Shown in pieces: positions 45,401-57,862 of a stretch of 59,990 nucleotides of DNA. A program made the translations under genes and the position numbers. The DNA is from Dissophora ornata. Its lineage: Eukaryota > Mortierellomycota > Mortierellomycetes > Mortierellales > Mortierellaceae. The notes below the pieces were generated by a model. That model searched no databases, was not told where the DNA came from, and saw only the letters and a program-made list of their open reading frames with translations. The stretch spans positions 1-59,990 of the forward strand of contig MU616669.1 of assembly GCA_025201705.1 (NCBI GenBank). The letters run 5' to 3'. Positions within the stretch are counted from its first letter, which is position 1. Every line of letters starts with the position of its first letter.

Positions 45401-48400
45401 GTCTCTGCACACTCTGCTAGTTCAGGATTAAGCTTCGAGTCTAGCAAAATCCTCGACATACCAATGACAGCATTCATAGGGGTTCTATGCAGTAATAGGA
45501 CAAATGCGTTGAGAGGTGAGAATTCATTACGTGTGTATCGTTGCAGCGTTGTCAACAAACCCAAGAGCCTGAAGTCATAATATACCTGATCTCATGCGAC
45601 ATATTAGCCAAGAAGTTGGATTTGGCTGTCGCTGCCGCCTCAGCCCCCTCCTTGGCTTTTCGGAGATCGACCAGCAGTCCGTTAATTCTAGCGCGCTCTT
45701 CCTCCAGCTCCAGGGTTCTCGTCTGCAGCTTCTTCGTCCTTTCGTGTACCAAATCCTCCATGTCGTTACCATACTTCTCGAGCATAGCAGCCATGCTGGT
45801 AATAAAATCACTTGACTTGTGGGGGTTAATGTCATTGATTCTGGAGAGCATGGCAGTGAAGTGTGGCCGACTTGTGGGCTCTGTCGAGATACACAAGTGG
45901 ATCAATTGGTTCATCTGTTCGATGTTTTCACGGTCTTCGGCAGAGTAGGACGACTCTTGGGGATTGACTAGAGTCGGTCTCAGGTCCTCATCTTGAACTT
46001 GTCGGAGCACGTTGGGAATATCCGTTTGGTCGTGGTAGGGCAGGTGACGCGTCAGGATCTCGTTAAAAATTACTCCAGCGCTTTGAGATAGAGATAGATT
46101 ATAACACGCACCGGAGAGAAAAATGAGTCATCTTGAGGCACTGAGGCATTGAGGACACATCGCAAAGATAAAGAGGTATTAACATAAAGCAGATACTGAC
46201 CTGTACAAGTCGCCTCTCTGAGTACCAAAGGCCTCGTAATTGCCATCCTTATTCAGGCGCAGACATTCCGGGGCTGCCCACAGCAGTGGCGTAACATCAT
46301 TCGGGTGATCAAAGCTAGAGTGCTCAAACACGTCCGAGATCCCACTGGCGTTGGAGATATTGGTGTTGGGTGTACTTGAACTGTACCGACTGCTGCTACT
46401 GTTCCTGGCTCTCCCATCCGAAAGCATAGTCGCACCGGAGTGGTTGCCTTGCTCTCCACCTCCAAGAGACTTCTCAGAGACAACACTTTTACTTTCTATA
46501 TCTCCGGTCTCGGCCAGGTCATGTGGGTCCTGGCTTTTGCGATAGGGTTCGTGACTGAGATCAAAGATGCCCTGCTGTTGGGGCGGAGGCTGGTGCTCCA
46601 ACAACGAGGGTTGTGGGTCAGACAGCCAAGACCTCGAAAGGATCATCTTCCTGGAATGCTTTTCATTCAACAAGCTCGGCTGTGGGGTAGCACTGTCCAG
46701 CTGCGAGTTGTAGAGTCCGTCCAATCCGTAGCCCGCAATCTTGAGCTCCCAGCGAGATGAGATTAGACAGTTCATGCTCGTTAGACGGCCGTGGAAGCCA
46801 ATCTTCGACATATGGAGGAATTCCATGCCACGACAAAGATCTTGCATGAAAGAGAACTTGAACAGCCAGGTAAACTTGTGATCCATGTTGGCCAGGACTG
46901 AGGCTAGGGTGCCCTTCGGAACATATTCTTTTTTTTTGTTGGTGGTGGTGATGGTGGTAGTTGGTATAAAAGAATGGCGCGTTAGAACGTTGTCAAACAA
47001 CCTCGATGCAACTTATCAGCTTTCGATTCGTACCTGTCACGATGCAGATATGCGGTTGAGAGAGGCAGACGCCAATAAATTCAACAAGCTTGGGATGTCG
47101 GAGTTCCCTCATGTTGAAGACCTCCTTTCGCAGATCCGAGCTCACGACTACCTTCCTGGATCCGAGCTTCTTAATATACACGGGCATGCTGCGCCAGGTA
47201 CCAACAGCAGACGAGCCGCGGCTCATGACCAGGGAAACCTGGCTACCACTGTGTGTTGGAATCGACTTGGTATGGCTGTCAAGAGAAAAAGGACGCCAAA
47301 GGATGGTTAAACACGTCGTCTTCAGTGTTCAAGATGAAATGACGTACGGTCATTGTACAATACTTACGATGAGCCTGAATGTGCTCTGACACTGTTCGAA
47401 TGACCAACCCCAACTGGACTGCCAGCACTTCTGGATTCTTCACTCTCCACGACTCTATCGCTGCTCAGGCGCGTGGGGATCTCCGCGGAGGATCCTTGAT
47501 TGATCTCATTGGAAACAGGAGCATCGCCAACAGTGATAGCGGGGAGACTTGTGTTATTTCCACCATCAGGGTCACTCATGCGTGGCAGATCGTAAGTGCC
47601 ATCAGGCTCTCCACCGATGCCATTATACAGTAACTTTGGGAGATCCAGCTGCCAGGAGTCGTCGTTCAGTTTTTTGGCAGCGATTGAACGCTTACGTCTT
47701 TGCCAGCAATAGTAAATTACCGTCAGCGACATTAACGCAACGGCGGCAGGTATCAGAACGGACAACAGGATCACAGGTACTAGATGGAATCACGTAATAG
47801 TCGAGGGCATTTATGTGTTAGCAAGGACTGAGCTGTAGAAGGAATCACTGTCTGAGTCGCTCTATATGATCAACTTACGTTTTGATGATGATGAGCACAT
47901 ACTACCTGTGCAAGCAAGACATTGGATTTGACCTGTGCCATACGTTCCGTATCCAGATGGACAACTAATGCACTGGGCTGCATCGGTCTGATTGCTATAC
48001 TGTCCTACCGGGCATCGAGAACACATAGACTGCACCTTGATATGGCTACCGTCTAAACAGAGTACGGTCTTGTGGTTTGCAAGGGTCGCCAGACTCGAAC
48101 GCGGGGTCGATACTGAAAATGAACCGCTGCCGCTGACCATCTCCACAGCGCTTGTGCTGCCGTCAGTCGAAGCGTAAAACTCGCCGGCATCGCAGGTGTG
48201 GTCCATAGCCACGGGTCCAGTGGAAAAGAATTGGTTGAAGACTGCCGTCCGATTTGGATACATCATCCGGACGGACAAGCTGATCATCGCATGGAATCCC
48301 TGAGTGTACTGCTGTGTGTTGAAAAGTTCAGTCACCATTTTGTCATGAGACATGGAGTACATTGACTCTGGAGAAACGCCTAGAACAAACACTCCGGGGG

Positions 48401-51312
48401 AGTTCGGGTCGGAGGATGTTTGCGAGAGCGAGGACATGCTGGCCAATATTGAGGTATTCGATGTAGCGTAAGAGGAAGGGGAGCTACTTCGAATCTTCTT
48501 GAGGTATGGATAGATCTGGTCCACGACATCGTACAAAGGCAAGGACGTACACAGGATCGAGTCGAAAGCAACAGATGAATTGACAGAAAACCGCTGTAGG
48601 ATGGAATTGTTTGTGATACTAGAGCCGCTGTCGGCTGCGACTTTGAGGCCCTGCTGCAAATTGAGGTTATTGAATGCAAGATCAGTGGAGTTTGCGGGGA
48701 CGGACAACATCATATCGTCCAGGCTGCCGAGCTTAGCTGAGCCGTAGATCTGCGTCAGGAAATTATACAGCTGTGTGCAGTGATCGACCTGCCACCACGG
48801 GCCATTATCCTCGACTAGGCACAAGGGAACTCCGTATCCGCTGCTCAAAATCTGGGATGCAAAGATCGTGCCGATCTGAGCGTCACTGGGACCAAGGAAG
48901 ACTGCCCTGTTCGGAAGGGTCGTCCAGTTGCTTACTGTGCCCATTCCCATGATAGGAGTTTCCAATCCAATCACGGTGTTGTTCAGTAGCTCCTCGAACT
49001 GTAGTTTGTCTGCCAATGAAACCACTACACCCTGCACACCCGCATAGGGTCCATAAATCGATGTGTTGTCGTTCGAGGCGGCAGTTTGATTACTGCTCGA
49101 GAGCAGATTGCTCTGTATTTGCTGAAGCTCAGCACTTGATGTCGCAGAGAACGTGTCCCACCCAAAGAGTCCTGCCGCTTCCACAAGACCTCCCAGCGCC
49201 TCGTTCCATCGAGTTTCCTCTAGCGGAATGTTTCGGTTGAGGACGACAGCAGACTTTTTTTGTTGGGCAAAGTTGATGAGACTCGATGATTGATCCAGTA
49301 GATACTCCGCTTCAACGTTGTGAATGTCGAGCAGAAACGGTCCTGTATAGATGGTGTCTTGCATCAGTTTCTGCTTAGTTGAGGCTTGAAGAAAGAGTTC
49401 CAGGACTGGAATGGCTCCTTGAAGATAAGGCGCTTGTGAAATGGCGCCAGCGATGACTCCGGACTTGATGTTTTGCAATACCATGTCATTCAAGTCGAAC
49501 GTGCCCAGCCAGAGGCCCCCCGTTCTTCCAGGGACAGCTGTGGCTGTCCTGTTTAGTGACACTTGGATGGCCTGATTGATAGTGGCGGTACTGAGGGCAA
49601 CAATCGAATCCACGCCTGGGTTGCTGTTGAGATGGCTCACAATGGACTGATAACTCGCGGGTGTGTCCTCGTCAGTTGGACCGATCACCACTGTCTTGTC
49701 GTATATGGTTGCATTTGAGGTGCTCATTCCGCGGGCTTGAAAGGCCTTTAAAACGCCGGAGCAGCGGTCCACTAGAGATAGTATGAGATAAGTCGAGCTC
49801 ACGCAGACGAAATCCTGTGCACCTGTAACGGGTGTGTGACAAGATGGCCGATCAGAAAATAATTCAAATGCTCCTGAGGATCAACTAGATAGAAATGCAG
49901 CTGGCGGGATTCCATGACAGCAATACCTTTGTCAAGCAACGCATTCCCAATCATTTCGCCTCCAGCTATCTCATCTTGCAAAACAGAGAGCAATCCTTGC
50001 TGCTTGGCACTCTGCTCTCCTACGTTCATGACAACAATTGGGAGTCCTGGATGATTTCTTAGGACCTGCATCACCGCATTTGCAATGTCTGCGTTTGGAA
50101 TCGTGGTGATTACGCCGTCGAACTGGTTGTTCGAAGCGTTTATGATTTGATTAGCCATGTATGTGCTGTCAAAGACACCGTTCTGTGGTCCGAACCAGGA
50201 GAGTTCAACGCCTGTGATGTTGGCCGCATCAGAAGCTCCACTATAAACACTTTCCCATATTTTAGTGACACCTAAAGCATGCGAGCCTCCTATGGCGCAT
50301 TAGCAACGTAGATAAGAGGAGTGATAGATCTTCGTCATGGTTATAGTGAAGCCGTACTGCACTCACCGTGGTTGATAGCTGCTATACGGATTGGACCATC
50401 CTCATGAATTTCGGATCTCCTGCCATTGAATTCTGTCATTGTTGAAGTAGTATCACAAATTGGAAGATTGGACAGGTTCATTGCCACAACGTTGCTTGCG
50501 CTGTCCGAGCGTTGGTATATAGGGAAATGCGCCATGGACCTCTCAGACAACGACCCCAGTCTTCCCCCGGCCTGAAGTGGTATTGCGCTGGTGACGTTGT
50601 GAATCGACACCTGAAGCAGCAACATCAACGTCCAAGTGAATATGTATGAAAAGATTGAACTTCGATAGAAGACGCCCAATGATCTTGATAATCCATTGCA
50701 TGACCCCCTTTGACGTTCACTCCGGGAAACTGGTTTGATTTGTCGCTTATGTTGTTCCTGGCTCTGCATCGACACTAGAGACAATTTAGGGTGATCGTGT
50801 GCCCACGACCTTGTAGAAGAAAGCGCATCGTCGATGGTAGAAGTAGGACAACAGCTGTGTAATTCGCGGCCAGGTGAGTTTCTTCTGTTCCTCAATTTTT
50901 GATTCCCGCGAGTCCTGGACAAAAACAACCGCTGATGGTTTTTGGATGCGCTGCTCCTGAGCTGTCTCCGGTTAAAGGACCGTCTGGAGGAAACCTGGCT
51001 GAGTGGGAGAGAACGGGAGTCGAGTGACGACAGGATAGAGTACAGGGAAGGGAAGGCGCCACGGCGATGGCATAGTGGACGAGTGCTAGGGTACATGCTG
51101 TGGGTGTAAGTGCGGGAGGAGGTCGACGATGATGGCAATGGCGTTAATGATATTGAGGGTGCTGAGGACGTAGATGAAGAGGTGGCGGATGAAAAAGTTG
51201 GAGCTGCGGTGTGCGACATAGAGGGAGTATGAACCCTCTGGTGCCTGAATGGTCCCTCGCGTGGGCGATGACTGTTGAGACTAGTTTGTGTATCGGATGC
51301 GATTGGCCGCAT
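42442..51312 (-). CDS. receptor hybrid histidine kinase with guanylate-cyclase-receptor-like front (PBP-PBP-Cys-TM-pseudokinase-helix-HK-REC)
   Basis: Eight exons: 51312-50367, 50289-49927, 49771-47879, 47779-47368, 47275-47034, 46927-46201, 46080-45586, 45484-42442; about 2,706 aa. After a basic Ser/Arg-rich N-terminus comes a hydrophobic signal/anchor (residues about 219-237), then two tandem type-1 periplasmic-binding domains (about 308-605 and 609-1010; first contains IRIAAINHGG, RCSGVLKAF, LGTFDLNDMVLQ), a Cys-rich stalk, and a span at about 1068-1091. The kinase-homology domain has a Lys (VYIKKLG) but HGRLTSMNCL replaces HRDxxxxN and AGYG replaces DFG. A helix (MLEKYGNDMEDLVHERTKKL) follows, then the H-box NMSHEIR/TPMNAVIG, N-box, DTGVGI and GTGLGL boxes, a degenerate receiver, and a C-terminal receiver with DD, Asp at 42672-42670, Thr and Lys. 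Met182 (50769) is an alternative start that would place the hydrophobic stretch as a signal peptide. The exon 2/3 join is the least certain. Confidence 0.88.
42670..42672 (-). other. phosphoacceptor aspartate codon of the C-terminal receiver domain
   Basis: GAC in LILLDIWMP. Upstream VLVVDDNP gives the acidic pair; downstream AMTA and SKPL give the conserved Thr and Lys, so the receiver looks functional. About 75 polar residues are inserted between its second helix and this strand. Confidence 0.9.
45594..45596 (-). other. phosphoacceptor histidine codon of the hybrid kinase
   Basis: CAT in the H-box NMSHEIRTP. The exon ends ten bases downstream in the middle of the following Arg codon (AG/A), so the H-box is split by an intron; correct splicing is needed to complete it. 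Confidence 0.9.
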
Positions 51313-53700
51313 GGAGGTTTGTATCTGTGACAGAGGAAAGAGCAAGTGTGAGCGGTATGCTAAATATGAGCGAACAGGTGTTGAAAGGAAGGATGTGAGC
51401 GAGGAATCAATCAAAAGCTGTGGACATCACTGCAAGTAAAAAAAGTCATGGTGTGTATGTATGTGCATTCATGCTGAGCTCTGTGCGGCTGTATCAGACT
51501 GTATTGTTGCATTAATAATGTATCATCAGGCCTGGAGGGAATGGAAGGGCGGAGAAGGTGCTGTTGCTGATCCCCCGATGTGCGTCGTGCTGCCCAAATG
51601 TGATCGGGCGAATAAAGGGATAGAGTGTGTGGGCAACATGCCCTTTTTTTGTTTCGAGCTACAAAGGCATGTGTGGTCCCTGCACAGCACTAGCCAGCAC
51701 CAACGGTCGAATCACGAATCAAAGGACACGAGTCCACCTAGGAAGAACTGTCCTCGGTCTCTGTCTTCTGATTCAGTTTATAACCCAGCTGGTTACATCC
51801 CGCAACCTTGCATTAAAAATCCAGACACCAGGCTCTGCTGCGGTATTGTCATTGTAGCCAGATGTTGAAAATAGAGTCTGGGATGGAATTAATGGCGTAC
51901 GGTTTAAAAAAAGGGATTGATCCGAGGCCGTTGCAGGAAATAGCGGAAGCAATTGAGGTGGCGGAGGATACAGGGGACAAGCAGTAGAGAGAGTAGCGAG
52001 AGGAGGCGATAGTTGTCTTTTGTCAATGCCTGCACCCCTCTTTGCAATGGTAGCAAAGACCACTGTCGATAGACGTTGCAGTAGGTGAGAGTGTCAAAGT
52101 GCACACAGGCATGGTAGAGTGTGAAAGGGACGAACTGCGACGACATACCGATGAGGAAGAATGTCGAATGGGCATGTGCACGGGAAAGTGGACGTTACTG
52201 CCGTTCTTGCTGCTGTGCTGTTGTTGATTCGGGCTGAGTGGTTGTCGGATTGTTAGATTGGACCCGATGGAATGAATGAGGGCAGAGTGAGATTGTATTA
52301 GAATTTGATTGAATCAAATCGTGGGTGGAATGTAGAACCGTAGAAAGGAAAGGGATCAAGGACGTAGAGCAGATGAGTGCAGTAAAGAGCGAGTGGAGGC
52401 AGGAGAGTGTGAAGAGCAGGAGGTTATTTTCCTCCAGGGAGTTTCTTCCTTGCGGAGAGAAGATGCAGCTGCACGGCAAAGGGAGAGAAACAAGGAAGAA
52501 AGAAGGAACAGAGAGAGAGCAAGTGCGAGGCACCGTTTGCAGACACAGTCTATCAATTCATTTATTCATTTATTCGTTCATTTCGTGAAGACTGAGAGCA
52601 GTGAGGGGACACACACGATTTCAGGGATATGAAGAAGGAGAAGGAGGAGAAGGAGGGGGCCCTTTGTCAGGCAAAGGAGGAGCGAAGAGTGCTACATACC
52701 GGATGCCAAGTGCCGTAGAATACAGTGTTTGTATTGGCGGACGGATAGACTACTGAATGTGGATTCCAAGGACGGGAGGAGAGGCGGAACGAGGGCAAAA
52801 GCACCAATGGGCACAAACTGGTTGTGCAAAACAGTGGGTTCTGTGTGTGTTTCTCCTGCCCTGTTTCTTGCACCCCGCTCATGTCCAACCATTTCATCTG
52901 CAAAGATTCTCCGCTGTTTTTTCCTTGTGCCATGCCACAGCACAAGACACGCTATGCCAAAATTGTCGGTCAAAAATGGCCACGTCGTGTTTGCTCTCTT
53001 TCTGCCGTTTGTGCATTGTGCAGCATGCATCTCCTTTGTCCCGGTGGCGTCGAAGCTGAGCTCCGCTCTACGCCGTACAAACATGCACCGCGCGTGTGTG
53101 TGATAGTCCAAAGCATGCACCATGCTTCCTTCCCTTTCATCCTGTTCATCCGCCTAAATTAAATGTAGAGACACCAAGCCAATAGACATGACATGTCCCG
53201 TCGAGTGGTCTCTTTGCGATGCACCTGCACCAAAAGTGGTCCGCAGACGTGTTTCAGCACCTCGCGGGGCCAGAAACATGATCCATTCTTCGCCTCTTTA
53301 TATATTGCATATACAGGTCTAGGTCTCTTCTGTTTCAATCCCTCTCGCTACATTAGTTCATCCATGTGCAATGTGCTAATCCACACGCACAACGCGTTTC
53401 TCTTCCATTTAGTTTTCGCTGAGAATAAGGTGTGTGCGCAAGTTCGTGTATAAGCCCTCTATTCAATTATCGCATCTGCTGTCAGCCCGTCTCCGTCTCT
53501 CCCTTGCCCTTTTCCAGAACACGAACCTTCTCCTGGATGTCAGAGCAGAAGGGGCAACTCACCCAAGGGAAAGGATCAGCCTCCTATTTCTCTCACTCTC
53601 ACTCTCACTCTCACTCACTTACTCTCATTCTCTCTCTCTCTCTCTCTCTCACACACTCTCTCCCTCTCTCGGTTATTTTCGAGCATAGAGCTAGCCACCA
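51313..53700. other. gene-poor stretch upstream of the receptor kinase
   Basis: About 2.4 kb with no convincing coding frame on either strand. Short open frames are Ser/Leu translations of CT-rich DNA. A long CT-rich microsatellite begins at 53589. It should contain the receptor promoter and leader; no TATA box is obvious. Confidence 0.45.
53589..53670. repeat. CT-rich microsatellite
   Basis: (CTCTCA)n passing into (CT)n with short CA interruptions, about 80 bp. Confidence 0.9.
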
Positions 53701-53739
53701 ATAAACCCCCGATCTGAGGATGCAGCAGCGATCAACACA

Positions 53740-54664
53740 TCACGTCATTTCTACCATTATCGTCCTACAAAGAGCAACGAGAGCAGTTTTTGGCAAGCGT
53801 GACCAAAGCCTAGACAGCATCAGGGATTGACAGGGAACCGTGTTGGCCCATATGCTTGTGTGAGATGCAGTGACTACCAGTCTGACCCGATAGTCAGAGT
53901 TGATATTGTTACGCAGCAGGAATTCCATGACGGCACTCGTACAAGTAACACTCATAAACATTAATATCTACAGCTTAGATGCGGTCGGTTCCAGGTAACT
54001 ATACTAGAAAGTTCATTCTGTTTCCTGTCTTACAGGCTTCGGCGCAATGGCAAGCCCATCCTTGGTTGGCGAATATTTCTTCAGCTAAACTATAGCCATG
54101 TTGGGGCAACAATCGAGTCTGTGCACGTTGATTATTTTGATACAGCCTTCTACAACCTGTAAACGAGAGTGAACACTCAGTGATTGGAGGAGCGCGTCTA
54201 CGTCTATGATGTATGTAGATCTCACTGACCAGCACAGTGCGAACCGTAATCGTCAAAGCAGCGACGAAGAATACAGCGCCACGCGCACTCCTTGTACCCC
54301 TTGCACTAGCAAGGTGCACGCGACTGGCGTGTCCTGGGATTGAACTCTCGTGTGCAAAAATGTTTGTTGGGGTAATGAACGTTTGGCTATCGATGATTGG
54401 CTGGACACACAGGTGCTGATTCGGTTACGCGGTTTGTTCCCTTCCTCCACTGATCGTTGGCTGCAACGGTTCCTTGATATAATCTAATGCGGTCCAGCAA
54501 GGGATCAGCCAGGGACCACCACGCAGCGGGAGCTTCATGCGTCTCTCCGCCCTGTCGCGTGCGTGCGACGACAGGCACGGTGAGAAGCTGTATGTGGATG
54601 ATGAGTATGGCGCACCTCCAATAGCGGTGGCGGTGGCGACAGTATGGATCTGTCCTGAGCAGCC
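53740..54664 (-). pseudogene. possible relics of a type-1 periplasmic-binding receptor gene
   Basis: Two minus-strand pieces look like parts of a ligand-binding receptor ectodomain. The frame 54664-54425 contains HTVATATAIGGAPYSSSTYSF, similar to the VxxIIGxxYSSxT element of such domains. The frame near 53930-53880 contains RNNINSDYRVRLVVTASH, similar to the strand carrying xxINxxxxVRLVV. Both are embedded in frames interrupted by stops and the order is not that of one domain, so if real they are fragments of decayed copies. The resemblance is short and unverified. Confidence 0.2.
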
Positions 54665-55027
54665 GGCGCGTCACTACGGTCCCTGCAGCGTGAACTTGAT
54701 TCCGAGGTTGATGTCCTGTTGGGATTCGTTCCATTAGCTTCCTTTTATTTGACGTTTCTTGTGTTGCTTGACCCGAGCACTAGCACGAGCAAAGGACAGG
54801 CACAACAAGCACGAGCACGAGCATGAGCACCACCCCAACCTTCCCTCGTCTTTTCCGATTTTTGCTGCTACTCGAGTTCTTTTCAGAGTTCGTTTTCTGT
54901 TTCCTCTTCTTTCTTCCACCGCCCTCTGTCCCCTACTCCCCCGATCTTTCATAGCTCCTGTCGCGGCAAAAGAAGAAAGATAGAGATCGAAAGAAAGAGT
55001 GAACACTACCAGAACGTGAAAGCATCC
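54665..55027. promoter_or_regulatory. upstream region of CHO2
   Basis: About 360 bp ending in a CT-rich leader (54838-54960) before the CHO2 ATG. The stretch 54795-54830 is a GCACGAGCA-type repeat. No clear inositol/choline-responsive element (CATGTGAAAT) seen. Confidence 0.35.
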
Positions 55028-57829
55028 ATGGATTCAGAGCTTCGCAACAGGAAAGCCCCCTCGACCGAGTCGGAGGTCATTGGCGTGTCCTCAGCCAACA
55101 AGATGCATTCCACCTCGACCAAATCAGCAACAACCACTGTCACTGATTCAACCGACGCCACTGATGCTCACAAAAGTGATGCGGCCGAATCGTCGTCTTC
55201 CGATCTCCCCCAGGAAGAAGTCGCTTTTGGCAAGACCCCAAACGGCACCAGTACGTCAACCGTGCCTCTTGATTGTTTCTTGGTGGCGTTGGTTCAATAT
55301 TATTGTCTGTACCTCAATATCTATTATCAACGCGCTCAATACTGACTCCGAGCCTGTGTGCATTTACCGCCTCCTGCAGTCTTTCGTGTGCCTGTTACAA
55401 AGGACATGCTTAGCGAGATCTTCGACATGAGCAAGAAGAAGTCGGCCTTTGATATCCTCACTCTGGCCGTGATGGGCTTCCAGATCCTGATGTTCTTTAC
55501 TCTGCCTACATACATCAAGCGCTGGCTGTTCCTTGTACTCTTTATCTTTTGGAGAGCGGGCTACAACGCAGGTCTAGGATACCTCCTGAAGCTCCAGAGC
55601 GAACGCCGTGGTCTTGTAGCCTGGGCCAAGGAAAAGGGTATCTTTGACAAGACGCACGGCGGTGGGTGGTACGAGTGGCTCAAGCAGGAGCTCAGCTGCA
55701 AGATGGATTCGGACTATGACTTTGATGTATGTAGATCATGGCTGGGATTAGAGCTGTCGAAATATGCAATTGATCAATGCGTATACCTCATGCGCCTAAG
55801 CTGACCAACAGGTGCGCACACTCTTTTCCGTGTCCTTTGTAGTCCTCTCCAATTGAGTTCAACACATGGTTGCTGTATCGTCAGTTGGTCGACCTGATCT
55901 TGATGAACGATTTTACAACCTATGTGTGCTTTGCACTGTCCTGGCTGACCTTCCCAGCAGGGTCGGGCTTCTTCAGCCATTTGCTGCGATGGGTTGCTGG
56001 ATTTATTCTGGTCTTCTTCAACATTTGGGTCAAGCTGGATGCCCACCGCGTGGTCAAGGATTTCGCCTGGTGTAAGTTTATACATGGTTGGGGCGCAACA
56101 TGTAGCTCTCAAACTCACATTGGCGGTATTTCATGTGTTTCTGTAAATTCCGCCTCTCGGGATCAATGTGCTGACCCCACGCTTTGCGCTTTTCTTTCAA
56201 ACTCAACTAGACTGGGGTGACTTCTTCTTTTTGATCGAGCAGTCCCTGACGTTTGACGGCGTCTTTGAGATGGCACCCCACCCCATGTACTCGGTCGGAT
56301 ATGCCGGCTACTACGGTATCTCCCTCATGATGGCCTCCTACATGGTCCTTTTCGTCTCGCTTTTTGCCCACGCTGCCCAGTTTGTCTTCCTCACCCTTGT
56401 TGAGAATCCCCGTAAGTACCTGGATTCCACTCACTCCCTGGAAGATCTGCGTCGGGTGATTGCAATTACCAAAATATCAATAGGCATCACAGTACTGAGC
56501 TTTCTTTTGTCCCAATCCCAGATATCGACAAGACTTATAACCCGCCTCAAATCCCAAAGAAGCGCCTCCCTGTCTCGAGCGTACCCCATCTTTCTGCCCC
56601 TGGATCTTCGGCCACCTCTGTCTCCTCGGAATCAGCTGACCCCATCACCCCCGTCAATGAAGTAGTCACATTGGTCCCACACGGTTCCAAGGACATGTAC
56701 AACAACTATTTCAGACGAGATTTGATCGTGTTCAAGAACTTTGACATCTTCCGCTCCAACGACGTCTTCGTGGCCCTTATCATCTTTTACGCTACCGTTG
56801 TCCCTTTGCTGGTCTCCAATACCGGCCCACGTTTCTTGAACTTCATGATGGTCATCCAAGGCCTCGTCTGGCGCATCTTCCACTCGTATGTCCTTGGTGC
56901 TGTTCTGAAGCAACAAAGCGATAACAAGTTCTACACAAAGCATTTCATTAAGCACGGCGGAACTGTTCAAGACGCGTTCCAGAGCTGGAAGAGCATCTTT
57001 AATCTGTCCAACTCCATGACATACGCCACATTCTTTCTCGCAGCCTTCAAGATGTACTCGATTCCTGACGACTGGACTTATGGCACTGTCCTCCTGCGCC
57101 ACGTCCTCGGCTTTGCTCTGATTGGTCTTCATGTCTGGGCTTCCGTCTCTGTATTTGAGGTCTTGGGTGACTTTGGTTGGTTCTATGGTGACTTTTTCAT
57201 GGAAGAATCCTCCAGCGGCCTTTTCTACACAGGCATTTACAGGTAATTAGTTGGGTGGCAAGCAGCAGCTCATTAGTGTTGGCCAAATATGATCTGCCAA
57301 CGACATTTCGTACTCAACTCTTCATCACCTTAAACACGCTTTTTATAGATTTGTCAATAACCCAGAAAAGGTCATGGGTCATGCTGCTTTCTGGGGCATG
57401 ACTTTAATTTGCAACAGTTGGTCCATCTTCATCCTCGCGATGTTCTCTCAGGTGTCCAACTTCTTGTTCTTGCATTACGTCGAGTCGCCTCACATGCGCA
57501 AAATCTATGGCGACAAGATCCGCAAGGATGCTGGCGTCGTTAAGACCGTCAAGGCAGCCCAGATCTTGCCAAAGAAGATGAAAGAAGAGGTCTCCAAGAT
57601 CCGCGAGAAGCTCGAGGAAACCCCAGAGATCAAGGACGTGCTTCAACGGACAAGGAGTGTCTCTGAAAAGGCGCAAGGAATTGTCGAGGGTACACGTGGG
57701 GATTTGAACGGGCTGGTCCAGAGTGTGGCCCCCCGTATCCAAGAAATGGTCTCCAACTCAAAAGCCCTCCTTGAGAGCTCCAGAGAAAAGTTGATTGTCG
57801 CGTAGGTTTCATCCCTGCTTGCATGCTTC

Positions 57830-57862
<33 letters not shown>

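Noticed and set aside
42442..45564. Histidine kinase as a separate gene starting at 45564
   Set aside because: The frame there starts in an intron; the upstream exon supplies the H-box (NMSHEI) and the join AG/A restores R-TPMNAVIG exactly.
52195..52588. Overlapping frames on both strands near 52.2-52.6 kb
   Set aside because: Low-complexity Ser/Leu and Arg/Glu translations of GA-rich DNA.
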